Assembly: GCA_009667805.1 (NCBI GenBank)
Contig: CM019067.1
Span: forward strand, 158,925,049 to 158,989,048
DNA: 64,000 bases
DNA from: Leptobrachium leishanense
Lineage: Eukaryota > Chordata > Amphibia > Anura > Megophryidae
Reading direction: 5' to 3'
Both the position numbers and the translations under genes were made by a program. The notes below the pieces were generated by a model. It did not search any database. It saw only the letters and a program-made list of their open reading frames with translations, and was not told the origin of the DNA. Positions 10,597-24,900 of this stretch are shown here, in pieces (the stretch's first letter is position 1; every line of letters starts with the position of its first letter).

Positions 10597-13306
10597 CAGG
10601 GGCGGACTGGGCCGGGGGGCAGGGTGGCAACTGCCACCCAGGCCGCCGGCCAGCTACAATGCTGCAGCCGCAATGCGCCTCCCGAGCCTTCCATCGAGTT
10701 ACTTTTCACTCGCGGCCGCGCAGCCGCGTCAGCGCCGGCCCCCCACGTGATACATCATCCACGTGGTGCATAGCGTTAAGTGTACACGCTGAAGAGGAGG
10801 GCACGGTCGAGAGTGACGTCGGACAGTGGGAGCCTGGCCTGCGGCAGTGCGGATGCCAGAAACTTTTGCTCCGCCCCCTCCAGCGAGACTCTGGAGACTC
10901 AGTCACCATCCACATGATGGGTAAGTGTGCTTCTGTCGGCACGAATGCGAGAATGCTAGGCTGGGCGAGGAGGCGCCCCTGGCTCTGCACAGCTGCTCTG
11001 GGACCTGGCTCAGCCCGCCTTCCTGGCCCTGCTGACCACGAGGTGGCTGCTCTCCTCCACCGTCTGAAGAAAGACCCGGCTCTTCCGACTGGGAGAACAG
11101 GGGAGGCCACGTGCAAGGAGCTGGTGCTGCACATGGTCTTGCTCCACCCCCCCCCCTTCTCTTTCCACTGACTGCTCAGCGAGAGGAAGCAGCTGCAGAG
11201 CCACCTACTGCACACTTCTGCCAGGTACAAAGCCAGCCCATCTCAGTGCCTTGGGTATGTATGTGACCCCGCACCACAATGTATCTGTGACCCCCCTCAG
11301 TGCTGTGTGTGTGTCTGTGACCCCCCTCAGTACTGTGTGTGTGTGTGTCTGTGACACCCCTCAGTGCTGTGTGCGTGTGACCCCCTCAGTGCTGTGTGTG
11401 TGTGACCCCCTCAGTGCTGTGTGTGTGACCCCCCCTCAGTGCTGTGTGTGTGACCCCCCTCAGTGCTGTGTGTGTGTGACCCCCCTCAGTGCTGTGTGTG
11501 TGTGACCCCCTCAGTGCTGTGTGTGTGTGACCCCCTCAGTGCTGTGTGTGTGTGAGACCCCCCTCAGTGCTGTGTGTCTGTGACCCCCCTCAGTGCTGTG
11601 TGTGTGTGACCCCCCTCAGTGCTGTGTGTGTGTGTGACTCCCCTCAGTGCTGTGTGTGTGTGACCCCCCCTCAGTGCTGTGTGTGTGTGACCCCCCTCAG
11701 TGCTGTGTGTGTGTGACCCCCCTCAGTGCTGTGTGTGTCTGTGACCCCCCCTCAGTGCTGTGTGTGTCTGTGACCCCCTCAGTGCTGTGTGTGTCTGTGA
11801 CCCCCTCAGTGCTGTGTCTGTGACCCCCCTCAGTGCTGTGTCTGTGACCCCCTCAGTGCTGTGTGTGTGTGTCCCCCTCAGTGCTGTTGTGTGTGACTCC
11901 CCTCAGTGCTGTGTGTGTGTGACCCCCCTCAGTGCTGTGTGTGTGTGTGACCCCCCTCAGTGCTGTGTCTGTGACCCCCCCTCAGTGCTGTGTGTGTCTG
12001 TGACCCCCTCAGTGCTGTGTGTGTCTGTGACCCCCTCAGTGCTGTGTCTGTGACCCCCCTCAGTGCTGTGTCTGTGACCCCCCTCAGTGCTGTGTCTGTG
12101 ACCCCCCTCAGTGCTGTGTCTGTGACCCCCTCAGTGCTGTGTGTGTGTGTCCCCCCTCAGTGCTGTGTGTGTGACTCCCCTCAGTGCTGTGTGTGTGTGA
12201 CCCCCCTCAGTGCTGTGTGTGTCTGTGACCCCCCTCAGTGCTGTGTCTGTGACCCCCTCAGTGCTGTGTGTGTCTGTGACCCCCCTCAGTGCTGTGTGTG
12301 TCTGTGACCCCCTCAGTGCTGTGTGTGTCTGTGACCCCCCTCAGTGCTGTGTCTGTGACCCCCCTCAGTGCTGTGTGTGTCTGTGACCCCCCTCAGTGCT
12401 GTGTGTGTCTGTGACCCCCCTCAGTGCTGTGTGTGTGAGTGTGACCCCCCTCAGTGCTGTGTGTGTGTGTGTGGCCCCCTCAGTGCTGTGTGTGACCCCC
12501 CTCAGTGCTGTGTGTGTGTGACCCCCCTCAGTGCTGTGTGTGTGTGCCCCCCTCAGTGCTGTGTGTGTGGCCCCCTCAGTGCTGTGTGTGACCCCCCTCA
12601 GTGCTGTGTGTGTGTGACCCCCTCAGTGCTCTGTGTGTGACCCCCCTCAGTGCTCTGTGTGTGTGTGTGTGTGTGACCCAACTCACTGCTGACGACGTGC
12701 TGAAAGCATCCTGATTTCATGTTTGTGTTCAGATGATGTACTCAGCACGTCGTTGAAGTCCTACAGCTCAATGCTATTTCATTGTCCGCATGGTTGTGGC
12801 CGACCACCTGCGCCTGTGATGTCAGTCGCTGCTGTGGCGCAGTAAGGAGGAGGCGAGCCACGAGGGAGTCCAGACCCCAGGGCACGTCCCGCTCCATGGA
12901 CAGCTCATCCTCCTGAGCAGTGCGTACTGCTTTCTGGTGACCAGAATCTGGTCACGCTGCACAGGGTGAACTGGGAGTGCATTGCGAGAGTGGCTGCCGC
13001 TGTATCCTGCAGTCTGAGTTGTATGGCCCTATTGGCTACTTCTCTCCTCGAACCCTAGCTGCTACACATCGCGGCCTGCCAGTCTCATTAATAGGAGCCG
13101 CAGGGAGAGTCTTAACAGTGTGCACCCTGTGCAATGCAATCACACAGTGCACACACTCTAAAGTGTAGTCGCCCTCTAGTTTCCTCATGGCGCTTCCCTC
13201 CTCTGCAGCAGCAGCGCTGAGAGGAACTAATGGGGGGCTGAGGGCTGCACCATGGGCCTATGGGTTGTACTTGGCCCCCAGGCCAAAAGTTGCCAGTCAG
13301 CCCCTG
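10597..13306. mobile_element. Non-autonomous hAT-type transposon with minisatellite core
   Basis: Ends are CAGGGGCGGACTGG at 10597 and its diverged complement CCAGTCAGCCCCTG ending at 13306, flanked by a perfect 8-bp duplication GTAGGTGT (10589-10596 and 13307-13314). An 8-bp duplication and CAGGG ends are the hAT signature. No transposase is present; about 1.4 kb of the interior is a minisatellite (11245-12690). The remaining interior is G+C-rich without a recognisable protein. Confidence 0.88.
11245..12690. repeat. Minisatellite, unit CCCCCTCAGTGCTGTGTGTG(TG)n
   Basis: Roughly 60 tandem units of about 21-27 bp made of CCCCCTCAGTGCTGTG plus a variable (TG)n or TGTCTGTGA spacer. Unit length varies mainly through the dinucleotide part. 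Open frames across it are only translated repeats. It lies wholly inside the hAT-type element. Confidence 0.93.
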
Positions 13307-13606
13307 GTAGGTGTTCTCCACATATGCCAAAGAAGAACCCCCCCCCCCAGTTAGAATACAGTAATCTAAAGTGAAAGGAAGCACTTGTGAAATTAAACAT
13401 TTCACAGAAATGTGGATATAGTTTCCCCATATAAACGTTTGGTGTCAAACCATAGCATTTACTAAAGAACATAGATTTTGTTTAGGCTTAGGGAGGTTTC
13501 AACTTTTGACAGTCAAAAAGTGTTCATAGGTCATACCCCAGGCAAAGTCTACAAGTAAATGTCACCTTTACAAAGATCAAATTTGGTTGGGATGTCAAGA
13601 TCTTAC

Positions 13607-13756
13607 CTTTGCCTTCCACATTAGCCAGAGTTTAAAGACATCAATGTGTCTACCGCATTGAATTGTTTTGTCCCCAGTGTCATAAGCGATGTTGTAAGGC
13701 TTGTCCCTTTGGAACAGATAAGTGGCGCTCATTTGATTACATGCCTGCAAAATACC
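13607..13756 (-). CDS. GAD-like exon (GILQACNQM … LWLMWKAK)
   Basis: The acceptor is TATTCAG and the donor GCAAAG|GTAAGA. The 50 codons include [17 protein letters not shown] (catalytic loop Tyr kept), [20 protein letters not shown] and LMWKAK. This is the last exon I can find; the next one should start with a GT(V/T)GFE-type sequence and is not seen between here and base 1. Confidence 0.96.
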
Positions 13757-16700
13757 CTGAATATAAAAAAAATAAAAAAAAATTGTTTTAGTGTTCGGGC
13801 AAGATTAAGATAGCTGTTAAGGTCTAGAATGGATGCAACTTTTAGAAAGTCGGGTGACTAAAATAGCATTTAATTTTAGGCGATTAAATCTACAGTAGAT
13901 TTTAACTAAAAAAATAATGGTTTAGTTAGTTAAACTGTAATTAATGCATTATTTCAGCATTTCTCATTTTATAATCATGGAGTAAACATCCGTTAACTTG
14001 TCATTTATGGTATTAAGGTCTGAACATGCAATACAGGTGCAGATCTAACGGTTATATTGTAAACAACATTACTTAAAATCCAGTTAATTTTTGACAGCAA
14101 ATTGATTTCGTTGTAGTCTTGACTAAGAATCCATTTAAATTTTAGTTATGCAAAAAAATGTAATAATATTTAGTTGACCAAAATTGGACTCAAATTTTTA
14201 GTTGACAAAATAAACACGGCTCTAGAGATGAACATCATTTGCAAGCCAGTGTTTACAAGATCATTTAAGGTTTAAACATGCAGACTTCACAACACACAAC
14301 TAGAATTGTTCAGGAAGACACCGTTCATTTATGAGCCACACAAGGCTATACAGGCATTTTCCTGTATTTTAAGGCTTCACCCACAAAAAAGTAGCAATCA
14401 AACCGTCACGAAAACCAAGTTCGACGCACATGCCCAATCTTAGAATTACCACATAAAAACAGTGCATTGAAGTTGAGTCTGCAAACCATTTTGAATGTGT
14501 GCATGCCAAATATAGGGCACCATTAAGATTTTAAGAGACTTTCTGTTTAAGGTATCCCATCCTATTTCATGTATATTCAAGTAGGTTTTCAGTTTGTCTT
14601 ATACAGCAAGTTACTACACATTTAAGTTTCCTATACTGTGTAGGATATAGCAACTAGCAAGACAGAACAGCTCATGACGATTGTCAGTTACGGCAGCTCC
14701 CTATTGGCCCAGATGGAATAGGAACCCGAATTGCACAGCGCAGGGTTAGTTTACAAAAGTAGCTAGTAAGTCATTTCATAGAGATTTTACCATCACTAGA
14801 TTTAACCCCAGTTGTGTGGGGACACCACACCTTTAAAATGGTAAATTAAGCAATCTGGACTACAACCAGTTTCATTTTATAGTTCCTTGCTAAAGCAATA
14901 CCAAAGATTTGCATATTTTATAAAAAGCCTAACCGGATCTATTGGTTTTTAAAAATCGATAAAAGCGTTTACCTTTTCACGAATGAGGACAGCAGAACAC
15001 TGGAGGGGAACACCCATTAATTTATGAGGATTCCACGTAACAGAATTTGCCCTGAGGAGATAAAAATGAATAACTTTGCATTCCCAGACTACACTTTTTT
15101 GAATGTGAAAGAACACATTACCTTTTGATACCATTCAGTTTAAAACAATGCTTTTTTGACAGCAGTAAGCCACCACCCCATGCAGCCTAAAGGGAAAAAA
15201 AAAAAAAAAAAAATTACTCATAGATTTGCAAGTAGATCCGGTCTTTACTGCAAAGACATTTTTTAATATGGTCTTACATCCACATGCATCCAGAGACTGT
15301 ACTTCTCACAAATATCAGCAATGTCCATTAGGGGGTCGAACGCTCCAAGTACGGTTGTACCGGCGGTAGCACTGACATAAAATGGAACATGGCCCTGTAA
15401 GAATAAAAATAATTTTCCAGATTCTCGGTCTTAATATGTTATCTTTGTCAAAATGAGACATAATCACAGCCTATTGTTGCACATATACTGAAAGTATGGT
15501 CAAGAATTCCAATGTGCGAAGGAAGCGGGCTGGGTGAAACCAGAAGTGTTTTTATTTAGCAGTTTTCTGCAATGACGCAAAGCATGGCCTTTCAGTCTGG
15601 TAGGATTGTAACTGATAAGCTATGCCTTATACACCAATACACATTTTAGATATATAACAGTAACATTCACCTATGCAGGAATAAGGTCATTATAGGATTA
15701 CTCAATTTGCATTATAGTGGGCTAATGGTGCAATACAACATAACATCCTATAGTCACATTCCCTGTATGCTGGTGCCCTATGACACATCAGCGCAACCCA
15801 CTGACATCTGTATAGGGTCTTATATAAAAAAAAAAAAAAAAAATCACACAACAGCATTTTCTCCTCACAGGGATGTGAATTGAATCACTTTTGCCCTGTT
15901 TATAACCCTGGATATGCTCCCTCTTACCTGCAATGACACAAAGCATGACCTTTCAGTCTGGAAGGATTGTAACTGATAATCTGTTCCTACCAGGAACAGG
16001 TCTGCTCTTTAGGTTCCCTCTGCTAAGGAAACATCTTACATGAAAACGTGCTCATCATTCAGGCTTTTCACTCTGCCGCCATCTACTGGTGGTTTAATAG
16101 AAATGCCATTAGTTTGCTTTATCAGAGCTATACTCTTTGATTGCTGAAACTGAAAATGTAACAGTGTATGTTTATGGGGTACCTGGTTTTGACATACCTT
16201 ACAATATCACCAGCGCTTAAGTGAAAGTTACACCACTAACACTGAAAGTTTTCAATTATCACATTCAGCGTTTGCTTTAGAGAGGTTTCCTTTCTTGGCA
16301 TACCACAGCCATTTACCATTTTGAGGTCATTAAGTACTCATTTGGGACTGAAGTTTCAAAGAAAAAAAAAAAAAAACACAAAACACTGCGTCATTCTCTG
16401 ACAATATGGGATCTAATTTATAGAGTAAAATTCTCTGCACTAGTCCCATTGCTCCAAATGTCCAACACATTTCTCAACGGACTGGCCTACTCCACTAGCA
16501 TTAGTACGAGTGTTGCATGCCTGCTCATCTAAATCCTAAACTATACACTATGGGGTCAAGTGTCAACCCTTTAAATGGTTGTTCACTCCCAAGAAGACAG
16601 GGAGAAAGTCTTAATTTTTTTTGCTCCTGTCAGCATTTGCTGCTATAAGCTTTTCTCACTGGTCATTTTCTCAATACAGATTTCATGCCAATGATAGGTG

Positions 16701-19700
16701 TCTCTACGGGGGGGGCGCAATTGCCCCCCAGGTTATTCCTCCCCCCCAATAAAAATCAGCATCCCCCACATATTCGGACCACTGTAAACCCCATCTCTGT
16801 ACATCGTATATGGACGATCCATGAGTCATTGGAAAGTGCAGTTTCTGGCCTTTCCAATGATATCCAAGATGACCATATTCAATTTAAAATAAAAAAAATA
16901 AACGTTTCAACAGGGTTGAGATGGCTCAGCAGTGAAGGGGTTTTCAGACCATAGATTACTTTTGTTTTTGCCTTGATTTAGTTGTGTTTTAAGGGTTAAT
17001 TGGCAGGCTTCATCCCTCACAGTATAAATTTTATTCCCCCCCCTTGATGTATGGCAATTAACCACTTCAATGCGGAGTGCTGTGCGGAGGACGCGCTGAG
17101 CGCCTCCTCCCTTTGGGGTCAGCGTTCGGCCGGGTTCTGGTTGATCGCTGGCCCCCCCGGTGCGGGCTGACATCCTCGATGTCAGCCCAGCATCCGGAAC
17201 CGCCGCCGATGAAATTAGGTGTCATCGCGGCAGACACCCAATTCAGGCGCCCCCCCGCATGTGCGGAGGTCCTTCGGACCTCTCTCCCTCCCGATCGGCG
17301 GCGTTGCGGGGGTTAACCCAGGCACCATTTGGAAGGGCACAGCCTGCCCTTCCAAATGGTAACTGGCATTAACCCCTGGGGAGCCGGATCACGAATCGGC
17401 GCTGAAAAGCGCCGGTTCATGATCCTTTTCCCGGAGCTGGCCGACATCTTGGATGTCGGCCAAGCCTCCGGGAACTCCCCCTGAGGACTGCCGTCATCGT
17501 GCATAGCACGATGACGCCAGTCCTAGAGTTAACCCCTAACTGCCACCAACGGTGGAGATAGGGAGTTCATTCCCGATCCGTGGCAGCTAGGGGTTAAAGT
17601 TTGGTATGGTTGGATCGGCCAGAGCATGGCCATTCCAACGATACCAAACACTACTGTGAAAAAAGTTTTTTTTTTTAAAAAAAATTAAAAATAAAAATAA
17701 AAATATATTTAAAAAAAATTATAAAAAAAAAACATTTTTTTTTTCTTTTTTTGGTTCGTTAATGCAGCAATATTGTTCCCATTTCAATTATAATGTGAAC
17801 AATGATGCTGCACTAACAATTTTTGTATGCAGTGCGTTTGTTAAAAATCGTGTAATTTTCCCCCAAAAAAAATGTAACGAGACCCCATTTCGTATTTTTT
17901 TAACAAGCGCACCCCATACAAAATATAACCGCAATTGCTCTCATGTTAAAAAAAAAAAACACTTTACACATTGTAAATTATTGAAAATACATATTTTATT
18001 GCATTTTTTGTTATATACAGACAGGTCATGACGTATACAAATAATGACATATTATGAATCTACCGAGTCTGACGGAAAGAACGATATATAATATGTCTGG
18101 GTCATATACTAAAATAAGCCTTCAAAACACGTTTAAACATGATGAGCAAAACCGATAAAAATGACCTCAGCACAGAGGTGTGAAAAGCCTCAGCAGCGAA
18201 AGGGTTAAGGGGTTAATCAGTAGCTCCATGTCACACGGTTTATTTTTATTGCATTTCCCTGGGTTTATGGAAGTTAGAATCTTAACGGTCTATTCATCTT
18301 TAGATCCTTTACTTTGTCACATTTTGGGGAATTCATTATGCCAAAAATATCGTGAATTCCCTATTTATTGAATGGTCACTGTAATTTGTTAAAATTGGAA
18401 TCCCTGAAGCAGTTCTCAGACATCAGTGAAAACTGACGAATTGCGGTAAATAAAATATTGAATTTAAGAATCAGGTTAGCACAATAAAAAGGCATTATTG
18501 CATCACATTACTCTGGGGTTTTGGAATCTTATTTATACTTTGGGCACTATCACCTGGGTGAGCTAACCCTAGCGCTGGCATTTTTTGGCATCAGCACCAG
18601 ATCAGTAAACAGTTTGCATTCTGCTCCACAACGGGAAAAATCACTTAGCTTGCGGTACAAATCGCTAACAGCGACGCACTAACTGTACTTTCCACATCCT
18701 ATACTTAACATGGGGAGAGCTAGAGATCTTTAGCAACTAACAAATAACTTTGTGCCTGCACCAATATTTTGAAGGATGCCATTCGCAGAATTTTACCTAC
18801 TGCTAAACGCTGGTGCTAACTACAAAAAAAAAAAAAAAAAACACAACACAAAACACCTCACCCAAAATTGACAGCCAATTGAAAGGAATACAGCACTGGT
18901 GTTCTCTTGGCCACATAAACCATAGTAATGGATCTGGTCAGCAATGTTGCTACGGTTGCAGTAGAGTAGACCATTATAAATGTATCCATTATTGACATGT
19001 ATTCTAAATCTAATATATTGGCTAATTCTAAAGATTTTATGCTGGGGATTATTGATCGTATGTAAGCAGGTGATTATTAGGGTGACAGCGTGGACCATGT
19101 TTAAAGGGGGACGTGAAGAAGTCTTGCCCTGAAACATGTATTTATATGCTGCAGCAGGGAAATTATTGCTGCTCGCCTGGTCTTCCTTTTGGATATATTA
19201 AATGCATTGTAATGATTCTACATGCTGTTGGGTGGCATTTATCATGCAATGCCCATCAACCTCAATATATGTGGACATAAACATGGATGATCTGGCCACC
19301 TTGAAGGATTTTAATAATGCAGGGGTGTGAGGGCTCTTCACTGGATGTTTTCATACATATAGAAGATGTGAGGGCAGAGACTCGGTATGGCCCTGCACTC
19401 CGCACTGTTAAAAAAAAAAAAAAAAAAAAGAAGAGAAGTTCTATTCTGTACCCACCTGCATTAGGCTAATGTCAGACAAACGCAGTGCTCACGACTGTTG
19501 CCGCACAGTTTAACATCCGTCGTAGCATAGAATCATAGAAAAATGTCGGCAGATAAGAACCTTTCGGCCCATCTAGTCTGCCCAATTACATGGATACTTT
19601 ACCTGGATTCATCTTTTGTTTAGGATAGCCTTATGCCTATCCCATGCCTGCTTAAATTCAATTACTGGTTTGGCCTCTACCACTTCAACTGGAAGACTGT

Positions 19701-21895
19701 TCCATGTATCCACCACCCTCTCAGTAAAATAATGCTTCCTGATGTTACTTTTAAACCTTTGCCCCTCTAATATAAGACTATGTCCTCTTGTTTTGCTACT
19801 TTGTTTCCTTTTAAATATACACCCTTCCTCTACCTTGTGGACTCCCTTTACGTATTTAAATGTTTCTATCATATCTCCTCTGTCTCGTCTTTTTTCCAAG
19901 CTGTACATGTTAAGATCATTAAGCCTTTCCTGGTAACTTTTCTCCTTCAAGCCGTACACCATTTTAGTAGCCCTTCTCTGAACTCTCTCTAAGATGTCTA
20001 TATCCTTCTGGAGATACGGTCTCCAGTACTGCACACAGTACTCCAAGTGAGATCTCACCAGTGCTCTGTACAGTGGCATGAGCACTTCCCTTTTCCTACT
20101 GCTAATACTTCTCCCTACACAACCAAGCATTCTGCTAGCATTTCCTGCTGCTCTATTACATTGACTACTTACCCTTAGATCCTCTGAAATAACAACACCT
20201 AAATCCCTTTCCTCAGATGTTGAGGTTAGGACTGTATCAAATATTCTATATTCAGCCCTTGGGTTTTTACGTCCCAGGTGCATTATCTTGCACTTATCCA
20301 CATTAAAACTCAAATGCCACAGCTCCGACCATTTTTTTAGTTTACCTAAATCATTTGTCATTTGGCTGATCCCTCCAGGAACGTCAACCCTGTTGCAAAT
20401 CTTTGTGTCATCAGCAAAAAGACATACTTACTAATAAAAATATTAAAGAGAATGGGTCCAAGTACTGACCCCTGAGGTACCCCACTGGTAACAAGACCTT
20501 GCGCCGAATAAACTCCATTTACCACAACCCTCATGATCAAGAGAGCCACACATGAAGTACGTGCGCACCGAACTGCGCACACACATGGCAAACGGACGCA
20601 AGTCAGGCAAGAACGTAAAATTGCTACCACGGACGTGCAGAGTGCGCCACGTCCATGTAGCGTTCTGTGTGAGTGATTAGAGGTCAGACGCAGTGCATTT
20701 GTGACGTCCAGCACCTTGAAGCACAAAATGGCTTTTCAAATTTTAATTTCCCATAGTTCTTTTTCCTAGGTCAGTCAACAAAAACAGACCGTGTGGTGTC
20801 TACACCAGTATCTTCCATCAGTACGTCCGTCAAGCACACACGGTGCGCTCAGACTGCATTTGTCTGATATTAGCCTTAGTGCTGGGTCTGTTTCCCTAGT
20901 GCACACTAATTGACCTTGTACATAGGTCAGTTTTAGCAACCTGTGCCAACTTTCCTTTAACAATGGCATTTTAGCTCACACAGGGTGATCGTGGCGAAAA
21001 TGATTAGCGCCCCCAGGTTTTGACTGGTATCTTATGTGCCCCCCAAATATTATTCCTAGAGTCGCCACTGATGCCAATTATGCAGAATATTGATATTCTT
21101 AAATGGCAAAGGTCATGTTCTGGCAGAGACCACTCCCTAATTTGTAATCCATTTTTATGTGCGATGGGAAGTTAGGTGAGCATCAACCAACCTCCTCTTT
21201 GGCTTTCAGTATCTGTGCTTCTAGATCAGAGGGAATCATCTTGCCCCTAGAAGAGAAAGAATAAAAAAAAATAAAAAAAGGTTAAGTTGTATTTTTGTTT
21301 GGGGGGGGGGGGACCCCGTGTCACCTAGATAGGATACTTACACCTGATGCATGTTTGTTTCTAGCAAAGCTAAGGCGTAAGAAACCAGCATTTAAAGGCT
21401 AGATTTTGTTCTGATGAACATTAAAAAGAATTATACAGCTAGAAGTTCTTTTCTTAGCATTTAAGGAGATTCAATAGAGCCAGAATTTTTATTTGACAAG
21501 TTTATCATTCATTATGCACCTTGTCTACTACAGGTGAAGGTAATCCTAAAATACTTTATGTACACAAAACAAGATAGGTAAACTACTGGGACACTAAAAG
21601 TATTATACCAGGAAGGAGTATAAAAAAAAAAATAGATAATAAATATAATCATGTTACATGTATACAGGTGCATTCTGTATTGAGATATGTTAATAGATCT
21701 CTTAAAGTGACTTAGACTGGAAGATTTGATGGTGTCCGGGAGGTTATTCCATATTTGCAGTGCTCTGTAGGAAAAGGAGGATCAAACCACTTTTGTATTG
21801 TGGCATTGCAAGTAAGGTGCAGGTCCTGAATCAGAGGTTATAGGATGAGGGAACTACTGGTGGAAGCCGTATATTCACTTTGGGTGGTAGCTTTA

Positions 21896-21930
<35 letters not shown>

Positions 21931-24900
21931 ACCAGGTTGGAAAGGTGAAGGGTACGTCTAGATTCCAGCGATGGCCACGTTAGCTCTTTTAACATGTCAC
22001 AATGGTGGGTCATGCAGTTACATTGTAACAACTTCAAATGATCCTTCCATAAGTAATGGTTCAGTTTCCATCTGTCACGTTACATAGTTACATAGTTACA
22101 TAGTTATATAGGCTGAAAAAAGACATGCGTCCATCGGGTTCAGCCTCTCCCACATAACCTACTGCTGTTGATCCAAAAGAAGGCAAAAAACCCAGTCTGA
22201 ATGCTTGCCAATATGCAACATACTGGGAAAAAATTCCTTCTTGACCCCAGAATGGCAGTCAGATTTCTCCTTGGATCAAGAAGCTTTTACCCACATATTA
22301 AATATTATAACCCTTAATATTCTGTGTCTGCAGGAAGTCATCCAGTCGTTTTTTAAAAGTCTGTACAGACTCTGACCCAACCACCTCAACAGGCAGAGAA
22401 TTCCACAGCTTTATTGTTCTCACCGTAAAATAACCCTTCCTATGCTTTAAGCTAAATTTTCTTTCTTCCAGTCTAAATGGATGACCCCTTGTCCTATGTA
22501 TAGACCTGTTAATGAATAGGTTATCAGACAATGGTTGATAATGGCCCGTATATATTTATATAAGGTTATCAGATCCCCTCTAAAGGCGCCTTTTCTCTAA
22601 ACTAAACAGGTTTAAGCTTGTTAGTCTTTCCTCATAACTTAACCCTTCCATCCCCCTTATAATTTAGTTGCCCGTCTCTGCACTTTTTCTAACGATATAA
22701 TATCTTTTTTTAAGACAGGTGCCCAAAATTGCACGGCATATTCAAGGTGCGGCCTGACCATTGATTTATACAGAGGCAAAATTATGTTTTCATCCCGTGA
22801 GTGAACTCCCCTTTTAATGCATGCCAGTACTTTGCTGGCCTTGGCGGCTGCTGTTTGACATTGCACATTGTTACTTAGTTTGAAGTCTATGATTATTCCC
22901 AAATCCTTCTCCTGCTTGGATTTCCCTAACTCCGTACCATTTAGGGTATAAATTGCTTGTGTGTTCTTCACTCCAAAGTGCATAACTTTACATTTATCTA
23001 GATTAAATCTCATCTGCCATTTAAGTGCCCAGTCCCCCAATCTATCTAAATCCCTCTGCAGCGAAGTAACATCCTGCTCACATTGTATTACTTTTCCTAG
23101 CTTTGTGTCATCTGCAAACACTGATACATGACTTTCAATGCCTATCTCAAGGTCATTTATAAATAAATTGAATAGTATTGGTCCTATAACAGACCCTTGA
23201 GGGACACCACTTACCACTGGTGTCCATCTTGAAAATGTACCATTTATGACCACTCTCTGTACCCTATCTTTTAGCCAGTTTTCTATCCAAGAACAAGTAT
23301 TTTCATCTAGACCATTTTTTCTTAATTTAAGTAGTAACCTTTTGTGTGGAACTGTGTCGAAAGCTTTGGCAAAATCTAAGTAAATCACATCCACTGCGAC
23401 CCCCTGATCTATACTTCTACTTACTTCCTCATAGAACGTAATTAGGTTAGTCTGACATGATCTGTGTTTCATGAAACCATGCTGATTTTTGCCAATTACA
23501 TTATACCTCCCAGAACTCTGTATATGATCCCCATATGCAGCACGTCCATCCTTTCCCTCCGATCCTTAGTGGTTGGTAAAGGTTTTAGCCCTATGCTGGT
23601 AAATCGAACAGGATACACAGACAGGTAATATAACAAAGCTAGGAGTCGATACGCCAGAGTGTATCAGTAAGCCCTAGCCAGGGGTCAGTATGCCAGAGAG
23701 TAACGATAATAGCAGCACTGAGCGGGATATAGAAACCACATCAGGGCATTGAGACAATGCACTGCCTGTGGTTTTAAACCTGGGTGGTGCTGTGTCAGAG
23801 TGCCCAGCTCTGCCCCCGGCATCTCACATGACTGCTGTGGCTTTCCTCTTCACGCTGTGCCTGGCCAGCAAGGACAAAGCTGCTGGGCACCGGGAACTAT
23901 CAGCGCGGTACATGACAGTCTCAGGTCTACCAGCATCCATTAATGTCCAAAGTGTGATAAGCCTAGGCTGCAACTTCAAGACCTCACAATACACTAAACT
24001 CCTTAGCAGGGTGCGGGAAACAGTTGTAACAAGTGATTAGAGAAGAACCTTCCCCACAAAAGCACCTAGGTTTCAATTAGCAAGTTAGCATGAGAGGTAC
24101 ACTGTTAAGGAGCAATACTAAAAAGGGAATATTACCTTGCATTGCACTTCACGGCAATCACATTCTCTGTTCCAAGGCCAAGAGCTGCAGATGCCTTTTG
24201 AAAAGAGTAGTGGCTCTGTAACAAAAAGAAATGGGTCTTTTCTATAAAAATGAAAAGGTATAATGTACAATAGGTGTTCAGTAGATCGACCCATGGAGTC
24301 ACTGAAAGGTCTATTTGCACAGCTGCCAACAACTTGTGCAACCATGTCAAAGTAGAAAGGTAAAAATTGAAAGACAAAACCATACAAGTTGTATTTATGT
24401 GCTGGAATAGACGGTTACTCAAACTACACAAGTGCATGTTTACTTAGCAATTCTGTTATCCATCCCACAGCAAAAATAAAACTAAAATTGGGACAGTAAA
24501 TCAGTCCTGTAAGACTGAAAAGTCCACATTTAAGGCTGGGGTCAGACCAGCGCACTTTTAACGTGCGTTCTGGCGCACTTAATCACGGCCGCACTAGCAG
24601 CAAATGACGGGCAATGACAGCCAATATACGAAGTACGGTCGCACAAAAGTCCGGCCGCGCAACGCAAGTGGAAAATGAACGGATTTTTTTCGAGAACGCA
24701 GAACCGCTAGTACGGACGTACAGAGTGCGCTGCGCCCGCTAGCGGTGTGTGTGTGATCTGGAGACGTCAGACGCTGCTCATGTCCAGCCAACATAACGTC
24801 CAGACGCAAAAAGTTTCCTGGTTTGGATTCGAAAAACATCACGCACGAAAATGCGCATCGTATGACCGTTTTCGCATATTCCGTGAAAAAATACATCAAT

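Noticed and set aside
11251..12640. Open frames rich in VTPLSAVCVC
   Set aside because: Translated minisatellite, not a gene.
11245..12690. CRISPR-like spacing of repeats
   Set aside because: The spacers are not unique; they are (TG)n variations. It is a eukaryotic minisatellite inside a hAT-type element.
9846..13606. Search for the next GAD-like exon
   Set aside because: No segment with an acceptor followed by a GAD C-terminal motif was found; the remaining exons are presumably left of the window.
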